Below are positions 51,090 to 55,308 of a DNA stretch of 55,308 nt, in pieces (position 1 is the stretch's first letter; each line of letters opens with the position of its first letter). Made by a program: the position numbers and the translations under genes. The notes beneath the pieces were generated by a model. It saw nothing but the letters and a program-made list of their open reading frames with translations. It was not told where the DNA came from and ran no database searches. Source of the stretch: Anaerolineales bacterium (lineage in GTDB: Bacteria; Chloroflexota; Anaerolineae; Anaerolineales; JABWBV01); NCBI GenBank assembly GCA_020634875.1, contig JACKAX010000024.1, forward strand, positions 1-55,308. The letters are read 5' to 3'.

Positions 51090-51560
51090 ATGTCTTCAAC
51101 AGAAATCCGAATCGTTAAACTCAACGAAATGCGCGTAGCCAGCGTATTGGGCTACGGCCCACAACCCGAAGATCAGGCCTGGAAAAAACTCATCGCCTGG
51201 GCACAACCCCTCGGCCTGATGGATACCGCTCCCCAGATATTCGGGTTCAACAATCCTTCACCATCGCCAGGCAGCCCGAATTACGGGTACGAGTTAATGA
51301 TCGTCGTTAGCCCAGATTTGGAGGTGGGAGGGGATGTGGAAATCAAAACTTTCCCCGGTGGCCTGTACGCTGTTGCCCGCTGTGAAGTGACTGCCGATCC
51401 GGGCGAGCAGATTCCCGCCGCGTGGCGGTCCCTCGTGCTTTGGCGTGAGCAAAGCCGCTATCAGGGTGCATCCCATCAGTGGCTGGAAGAGCACATCGAA
51501 ACGGCACATCTACCAGAAGGCCAGTTCACCCTCGATTTGTACCTGCCGATTGCAGAATAA
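51090..51560 (+). CDS. GyrI-like small-molecule-binding protein
   Basis: 156 residues from the ATG at 51090, with AAGGAG upstream. It matches the GyrI/SOUL-type effector-binding fold: an early Glu-Met-Arg-Val-Ala-Ser-Val-Leu-Gly-Tyr-Gly, a central Gly-Tyr-Glu-Leu-Met-Ile-Val-Val, Gly-Gly-Leu-Tyr-Ala-Val-Ala-Arg, and a C-terminal Leu-Asp-Leu-Tyr-Leu-Pro-Ile. Stand-alone members are often partners or targets of WYL/AraC regulators and may hydrolyse or bind small aromatic compounds. It is divergent from the WYL gene and shares its operator region. Confidence 0.82.
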   Translation: MSSTEIRIVKLNEMRVASVLGYGPQPEDQAWKKLIAWAQPLGLMDTAPQIFGFNNPSPSPGSPNYGYELMIVVSPDLEVGGDVEIKTFPGGLYAVARCEVTADPGEQIPAAWRSLVLWREQSRYQGASHQWLEEHIETAHLPEGQFTLDLYLPIAE

Positions 51561-51574
51561 ATTTTCCTCGAATA

Positions 51575-51616
51575 TTGTGTATTCCGTGTTGCGTAAAATC
51601 ACAATACGCAATACGC
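51575..51616. repeat. Imperfect hairpin of the CGTATT word family
   Basis: gtgttgcgt (51586-51594) pairs imperfectly with acgcaatac (51606-51614). The words tattccgtgttgcgt and acaatacgcaatacg are those of the other four family members. Confidence 0.6.
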
Positions 51617-51703
51617 TTTAGAAACGACACTTCTGGAACAATTAACGTTAATGCACAACGAAACCCCCGAATTTTTTGTGTCTATCCTCCAACCCCCTTT
51701 GCA

Positions 51704-51731
51704 TTGACACATTTCCTCCCGATGTTAAAAT
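51704..51731 (+). promoter_or_regulatory. Sigma70-type promoter of the arg leader and argG operon
   Basis: TTGACA (51704-51709), a 16-bp spacer, TAAAAT (51726-51731). Five or six of six matches in each box. The expected start of transcription (about 51738-51742) is at or just before the leader ATG at 51742, so the leader peptide would be translated from a leaderless or nearly leaderless RNA. Confidence 0.75.
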
Positions 51732-51741
51732 CTGCCCCACT

Positions 51742-51819
51742 ATGTTCAATGTAAACATTCGCCGCGCTCGTCGTCCCCAACCCGCCTCTCTCCGAGAAGG
51801 ATGGGAACTTTTGCGTTGA
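51742..51819 (+). CDS. Arginine-rich leader peptide upstream of argG
   Basis: A 25-codon ORF beginning Met-Phe-Asn-Val-Asn-Ile and then Arg-Arg-Ala-Arg-Arg at codons 7-11 (CGC CGC GCT CGT CGT). There are also Arg at 18 and 25, so six of 25 are Arg. It is too short for routine gene finding. It starts at the promoter's predicted transcript end and stops at TGA 51817-51819, 25 nt before the terminator stem. Codons 16-20 contain the left arm of an antiterminator. The design matches attenuator leader peptides of his, trp and leu operons, with Arg as the sensed amino acid. It has no separate ribosome-binding site. Confidence 0.72.
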   Translation: MFNVNIRRARRPQPASLREGWELLR

Positions 51820-51877
51820 CAATGCGCTGACCCCCACGGAACTAAACCGCTCTCCTTCTCGGAGGGCGGTTTTTTTT
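51788..51877 (+). promoter_or_regulatory. Arginine attenuator: antiterminator and intrinsic terminator
   Basis: Terminator: aaccgctctcc (51845-51855), loop ttctc, ggagggcggtt (51861-51871), one G-U pair, then T8. Antiterminator: ctccgagaagga (51790-51801, inside the leader ORF) is exactly complementary to tccttctcggag (51853-51864), extendable to 14 bp with one U-G at 51788-51789. Forming it destroys the terminator stem. A ribosome stalled at Arg codons 7-11 would leave 51788-51801 free, so argG is read; a ribosome passing to the stop would cover it, so transcription ends. Confidence 0.75.
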
Positions 51878-51960
51878 GCCTAAATCCAGCCTACGGACCA
51901 ACAAATCAGTAAACTAACAAACATACCTAATCCCTCAATCCCTAAAACAAAGGACTCCCC

Positions 51961-53229
51961 ATGCCCCCCAACCCCTCCCACCCCATCAAAAAAGTCATCC
52001 TCGCCTACTCTGGCGGATTAGATACCTCGGTCATTGTGCCCTGGCTCAAAGAAAACTACGGCTGTGAAGTTATTTGCTTTTGTGCCGATGTTGGCCAGGG
52101 CGAAGATTTATCCGGCCTGGAAGCGAAAGCCCTCGCGAGCGGGGCGAGCCAGTTAATTGTGCGCGACCTCCGCGAGGAATTCGCCGCCGATTACCTCATC
52201 CCCATGCTCCGCGCGGGCGCCGTTTACGAACGTAAATACCTCCTCGGCACGTCCGTCGCCCGCCCGCTGATCGCCAAGCATCTCGTAGACGTGGCCCACG
52301 AAGTCGGCGGAGACGCCATCGCTCACGGCGCGACCGGCAAAGGCAACGATCAGGTTCGCTTTGAACTGACCGTCATGGCCCTCGACCCTCGGCTCAAGAT
52401 CATCGCCCCCTGGCGGGAATGGGACATCCGCTCCCGCGAGGACGCCATTGCCTACGCGGACGCCCACAACGTCCCCGTCACCGCAACCCTCAAATCCATC
52501 TACAGCCGCGACGCCAATCTCTGGCACCTCTCCCACGAGGGCGGTCTGCTCGAAACGCCCTGGAACGAACCCGAAGAGTCGATGTTCCAGATCAGCGCCT
52601 CGCCCGAAAACGCCCCCGACGAGCCTGCGTATGTCGAAATCGAATTTGACTCCGGCACCCCCATCGCGGTGAACGGCGAAAAAATGACCCCCGCCGCGCT
52701 GATCGCCTACCTGAACGCAGTCGGCGGTACCCATGGCGTTGGGCGTGTAGACCTCGTCGAAAATCGGCTCGTCGGCATGAAATCCCACGGCGTGTACGAA
52801 ACCCCGGGTGGCACAATCCTCCTCGCCGCCCATCGTGAACTCGAATCCCTCGTGCTCGACCGCGAAACCATCCACTTTAAAGACCTCGTCGCCCTCAAAT
52901 ACGCCGAACTAACCTACAACGGTCTGTGGTTCACCCCCTTGCGCGAAGCCCTCGATGCGTTTGTGGATAGCACTCAGGGGCCTGTCACTGGCACAGTTCG
53001 CCTCAAACTCTACAAAGGCAACATCATTTCCGCCGGGCGCAAGAGCAAATTCAGCCTGTACCGCGAAGATTTCGCCACGTTTGGGCAAGAAGATGTGTAC
53101 GACCAAAGCGATGCCGAAGGGTTTATTAACCTGTATGGGCTCTCCCTCAAAGTCCGTGCCCTCAACAACCTCCCCATCTCCGGCATGAACATGCCCAAAC
53201 CCGATTACTCCCGCTTCAAACGCGACTAG
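51961..53229 (+). CDS. argG: Argininosuccinate synthase
   Basis: 422 residues with AAAGGA 6 nt before the ATG. N-terminal ATP loop Ala-Tyr-Ser-Gly-Gly-Leu-Asp-Thr-Ser (15-23), then [20 protein letters not shown], and Ser-Arg-Asp-Ala-Asn-Leu-Trp-His. It condenses citrulline and aspartate with ATP. It is the first structural gene behind the arginine-rich leader and terminator, and starts 84 bp after the T-run. Confidence 0.96.
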   Translation: MPPNPSHPIKKVILAYSGGLDTSVIVPWLKENYGCEVICFCADVGQGEDLSGLEAKALASGASQLIVRDLREEFAADYLIPMLRAGAVYERKYLLGTSVARPLIAKHLVDVAHEVGGDAIAHGATGKGNDQVRFELTVMALDPRLKIIAPWREWDIRSREDAIAYADAHNVPVTATLKSIYSRDANLWHLSHEGGLLETPWNEPEESMFQISASPENAPDEPAYVEIEFDSGTPIAVNGEKMTPAALIAYLNAVGGTHGVGRVDLVENRLVGMKSHGVYETPGGTILLAAHRELESLVLDRETIHFKDLVALKYAELTYNGLWFTPLREALDAFVDSTQGPVTGTVRLKLYKGNIISAGRKSKFSLYREDFATFGQEDVYDQSDAEGFINLYGLSLKVRALNNLPISGMNMPKPDYSRFKRD

Positions 53230-53246
53230 AAATTGATCCACTAAGA

Positions 53247-53297
53247 CCACTAAGTTCACTAAGGATTTTTAGATCTTCGTGCCCTTAGTGGACTTGG
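53247..53297. repeat. Inverted repeat between argG and argH
   Basis: ccactaagttcactaagg (53247-53264) pairs with ccttagtggacttgg (53283-53297) with one or two G-T mismatches. It is built of CTAAG words and overlaps no gene. It might modulate argG against argH levels. Confidence 0.75.
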
Positions 53298-53322
53298 TAA
53301 ATCATTATTAAAGGATTCTCAA

Positions 53323-54699
53323 ATGCCCCTCTGGAGCGGACGCTTTACCGGAAATATGAACCCCACCGCGTGGGACCTCAACACCTCCCTGCCCTTTGAC
53401 CAACGCCTCGCCGCGCAAGATGTGCAGGGAAGCGTAGCCTGGGCGGGCGCGCTCCTAGGCGTGGGCGTGCTGACCCCCGAAGAACATGCTCAAATCGTTT
53501 CCGGTTTGGAAGCTATTGTTACCGAATTTGCCGAAGCGACCTTCACCTTCGAACCGTCCGACGAAGACATCCACACCGCGGTCGAACGCCGTCTCGGAGC
53601 TTTGATTGGCCCGCTCGCCGGGAAACTGCACACCGGACGCAGCCGCAACGATCAGGTGGCGACGGATTTCCGATTGTGGATGCTGGAAGCGATCCCCCAA
53701 GTGGACACTGCGATACAAAGTTTACAAACGACTCTCGTTCAACGGGCGGAGGCGGATTTGGATGTGATCATGCCGGGGTACACGCACTTGCAACGGGCGC
53801 AACCGATTTTGCTTTCGCATTGGTGGCTGTCGTTTTTCTGGCCCCTGCAAAGGGACCGCGAACGGCTGGCGCAACTGGCCGCGCGGACGGCGGTGTTTCC
53901 GCTGGGGTGCGGTGCCCTCGCGGGGACGGCATTCCCGGTGGATCGCGCAGGGTTGGCGGCCGCGTTGGGGTTCAGCCACCCGGCACAAAATAGTTTGGAT
54001 GCAGTGTCGGATCGGGATTTTGTCGTGGAGTTTCTGTTCATCGCAGCAACGGCGGGCGTTCATCTTAGTAAACTGGCGGAAGCGGTCATCCTGTTCACCA
54101 CGGCGGAATTCGGCTTTTTCACGCTATCCGACGCGTATTCCACTGGCTCCAGTCTGATGCCGCAGAAGAAAAACCCGGATGTATTTGAACTGACGCGGGG
54201 GAAGGCGGGCACGCTGGTGGGGCTGTTGACGGGGATGTTGGCAACGTTGAAAGGGTTACCTTCAACCTACGACAAAGATTTGCAGGAGGATAAAGTGCCC
54301 GTGTTTCAGGCGACGGACACTCTCCTGGCCCTGCTCCCGGTTTTAGCGGGGGCGCTGGACACGATCACCCTCCACCCTGCGCGGATGCGCGCCGCCATTG
54401 ACCCTGCCATGCTCGCCACCGACCTCGCCGATTTTCTCGTAAAAAAAGGCATTCCCTTCCGCGAAGCGCACGCTATCGCCGGAAAAGCGGTCCGGCTGGC
54501 AATTGAAAAAGAAACCCAACTTGATCAACTCACGATGGAAGACTGGCAAACCCTGGGCGTGACCGACCCGGCTGTGACCCAGGTCTTTGACCCCCAGCAA
54601 TCCATCGAAAACCGAAACACCATCGGTGGCACAGCCTCCGATGCGGTTAAAAATCAATTGGAACAAGCAAAAGAAATCGTACACAGAAAACACAGATGA
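53323..54699 (+). CDS. argH: Argininosuccinate lyase
   Basis: 458 residues. Family motifs: Leu-Trp-Ser-Gly-Arg-Phe at the start, Glu-Asp-Ile-His, His-Thr-Gly-Arg-Ser-Arg-Asn-Asp-Gln-Val, and the signature Gly-Ser-Ser-Leu-Met-Pro-Gln-Lys-Lys-Asn-Pro-Asp with the catalytic Ser loop. It releases arginine and fumarate. The ATG at 53323 lacks a strong Shine-Dalgarno but lies after AAAGGA. Next gene is lysW. Confidence 0.96.
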   Translation: MPLWSGRFTGNMNPTAWDLNTSLPFDQRLAAQDVQGSVAWAGALLGVGVLTPEEHAQIVSGLEAIVTEFAEATFTFEPSDEDIHTAVERRLGALIGPLAGKLHTGRSRNDQVATDFRLWMLEAIPQVDTAIQSLQTTLVQRAEADLDVIMPGYTHLQRAQPILLSHWWLSFFWPLQRDRERLAQLAARTAVFPLGCGALAGTAFPVDRAGLAAALGFSHPAQNSLDAVSDRDFVVEFLFIAATAGVHLSKLAEAVILFTTAEFGFFTLSDAYSTGSSLMPQKKNPDVFELTRGKAGTLVGLLTGMLATLKGLPSTYDKDLQEDKVPVFQATDTLLALLPVLAGALDTITLHPARMRAAIDPAMLATDLADFLVKKGIPFREAHAIAGKAVRLAIEKETQLDQLTMEDWQTLGVTDPAVTQVFDPQQSIENRNTIGGTASDAVKNQLEQAKEIVHRKHR

Positions 54700-54770
54700 A
54701 ACAGAAACCCGCAGAAAAATTTTTATAAAAACCTTCTGTGCCCCTCTGTTTTCTCTGTGCCATCTGTGTA
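54681..54770. repeat. Intergenic repeat of the CACAGA word family
   Basis: cacagaaaacacagatg words on the left and complementary ctgttttctctgtgccatctgtgt words on the right, with an A/T-rich centre (aaaaatttttataaaaa), form an imperfect hairpin. It overlaps the end of argH and spans the gap to lysW. Confidence 0.75.
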
Positions 54771-54798
54771 CAAAATACCCAAAAATAGGAGAACCCTC

Positions 54799-54969
54799 AT
54801 GAATACTGTAACCTGTCCTGAATGTGAAGCTGAAATCACCCTCGAAGCCAGCACCGTCGTTGGCGAAATCCTTGTCTGCCCCGACTGTGGCGTGGATTTG
54901 GAAGTGACCTCACTGACCCCTGCCTCTGTCGAGTTAGCCCCAATGGAGCAGGAAGATTGGGGAGAGTAA
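54799..54969 (+). CDS. lysW: LysW-type amino-group carrier protein
   Basis: 56 residues from the ATG at 54799, with AGGAG upstream. Zinc-ribbon cysteines C6, C9, C27 and C30, and the C-terminal Glu-Asp-Trp-Gly-Glu whose last Glu gamma-carboxyl is linked to the substrate. In Thermus LysW carries alpha-aminoadipate for lysine; in Sulfolobus it also carries glutamate for ornithine/arginine. Here it lies directly behind argGH and an arginine-sensing leader, so arginine is the more likely end product. Confidence 0.93.
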   Translation: MNTVTCPECEAEITLEASTVVGEILVCPDCGVDLEVTSLTPASVELAPMEQEDWGE

Positions 54970-54974
54970 TTTTT

Positions 54975-55065
54975 AGACACGAAGGACACGAAGGGAAGAG
55001 GCACAAAGACTACAAAGAAAATAACTTTGTGATCTTTGTGAAAACCTTTGTGAACTTTGTGTTAA
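54975..55065. repeat. Intergenic repeat of CACGAAG/CACAAAG words
   Basis: gacacgaaggacacgaagg and cacaaagactacaaag on the left face complementary ctttgtgatctttgtg and ctttgtgaactttgtg words on the right. The result is an imperfect hairpin filling the gap between lysW and lysX. Confidence 0.75.
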
Positions 55066-55090
55066 AAAGTTTCTCAAATAGGAATCCTCT

Positions 55091-55308
55091 ATGCACAAAC
55101 GACTCAAAATTGGCGTCCTCTACTCCCGTGTGCGGGTCGAAGAAAAGTGGATCTTCGCCGCGATGGAAAAGCGCGGGCTTGATTACGAACGGCTCGATGA
55201 CCGCCTGATTTCCTTTAACTTGGAAGTACCTGGTCACTGGCAAACGTTCGACGCGGTGCTGGAGCGGAGCATCAGCTATAACAGCGGCCTCTACGCCCTG
55301 CGGATTCT
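55091..55308 (+). CDS. lysX: LysX-type ATP-grasp ligase (partial, runs off the window)
   Basis: Only the first 72 codons are present. The N-terminus Lys-Ile-Gly-Val-Leu-Tyr-Ser-Arg-Val-Arg-Val-Glu-Glu-Lys and Leu-Glu-Arg-Ser-Ile-Ser-Tyr-Asn-Ser-Gly-Leu-Tyr are the start of LysX/ArgX, which ligates aminoadipate or glutamate to the C-terminal Glu of LysW. The substrate-selecting motif lies beyond the window, so ArgX and LysX cannot be told apart here. Confidence 0.85.
   Translation, partial: MHKRLKIGVLYSRVRVEEKWIFAAMEKRGLDYERLDDRLISFNLEVPGHWQTFDAVLERSISYNSGLYALRI

Noticed and set aside
51815..51820. Second TTGACA near the leader stop codon as a promoter for argG
   Set aside because: No -10 box at 16-18 bp, and a transcript from there would lose the leader but still meet the terminator.
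1..55308. tRNA or rRNA genes
   Set aside because: I looked for T-loop GGTTCGA-type motifs with flanking stems and for rRNA-like sequence and saw no convincing case; a covariance-model scan would settle it.

Overview
The window looks like a piece of a moderately GC-rich chromosome from the Chloroflexota, most likely class Anaerolineae. This is an inference from gene content: a complete CODH/acetyl-CoA synthase cluster of bacterial (acs) type, argG-argH next to a lysW/lysX pair, many acyl-CoA genes, and intergenic regions crowded with word-like inverted repeats. I saw no rRNA, tRNA, CRISPR array, integrase or transposase gene.

Layout. (1) 1-10.8 kb, mostly + strand: a CPBP-type membrane protein, then an acyl-CoA module (crotonase-fold protein, two acyl-CoA synthetases, a double-hotdog MaoC protein, two alpha/beta hydrolases, a short CaiB/BaiF CoA-transferase), a six-hairpin glycosidase and a lipoprotein. 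(2) 10.8-18.7 kb: a branched-chain-type ABC uptake operon (substrate-binding protein, livG, livF, livH, livM) ending in dapB. The binding protein is an in-frame tandem duplication and LivH is much enlarged. (3) 18.7-25.9 kb: an accessory strip of small single genes (DHFR-like, peptidase E, DinB-like, DUF2200, Imm5-like, glycosyltransferase). It includes two damaged genes (an in-frame amber, and a chimera of two gene fragments) and an 82-bp MITE-like element with a perfect 8-bp target duplication. (4) 25.9-30.4 kb, - strand: galT, a half-size EamA-like transporter, an SDR epimerase, mmsA and a small membrane protein. (5) 30.4-49.7 kb, - strand: a long Wood-Ljungdahl cluster. In transcription order: HMA-like protein, acsA, acsB, CBS protein, membrane protein, ferritin-like protein, acsD, acsC, CoA-binding protein, corrinoid-protein activator, radical SAM protein, acsE, malic enzyme, TrxR-like flavoprotein lacking the CxxC, MetV-MetF fusion, HdrC-like protein and two CooC ATPases. 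(6) 49.9-51.6 kb: a WYL regulator divergent from a GyrI-like protein, with a perfect 10-5-10 operator between them. (7) 51.7-55.3 kb: an arginine operon, argG-argH-lysW-lysX(partial).

The most striking signal is ahead of argG. A strong promoter is followed almost at once by a 25-codon leader ORF with an Arg-Arg-Ala-Arg-Arg run. Its codons 16-20 are perfectly complementary over 12 nt to the core of an intrinsic terminator just before argG. This has all the parts of a ribosome-mediated arginine attenuator. It also argues that the linked LysW/LysX carrier system serves arginine rather than lysine synthesis.

The CODH/ACS genes would join a methyl group, delivered through MetVF, AcsE and the AcsC/AcsD corrinoid protein, to CO and CoA. 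The activator and CooC proteins keep the metal centres active. Several cluster members (radical SAM/SPASM protein, cysteine-less HMA protein, redox-dead TrxR homologue, minimal HdrC-like protein, CBS and CoA-binding proteins) have no assigned role and are good candidates for undescribed partners of this pathway.
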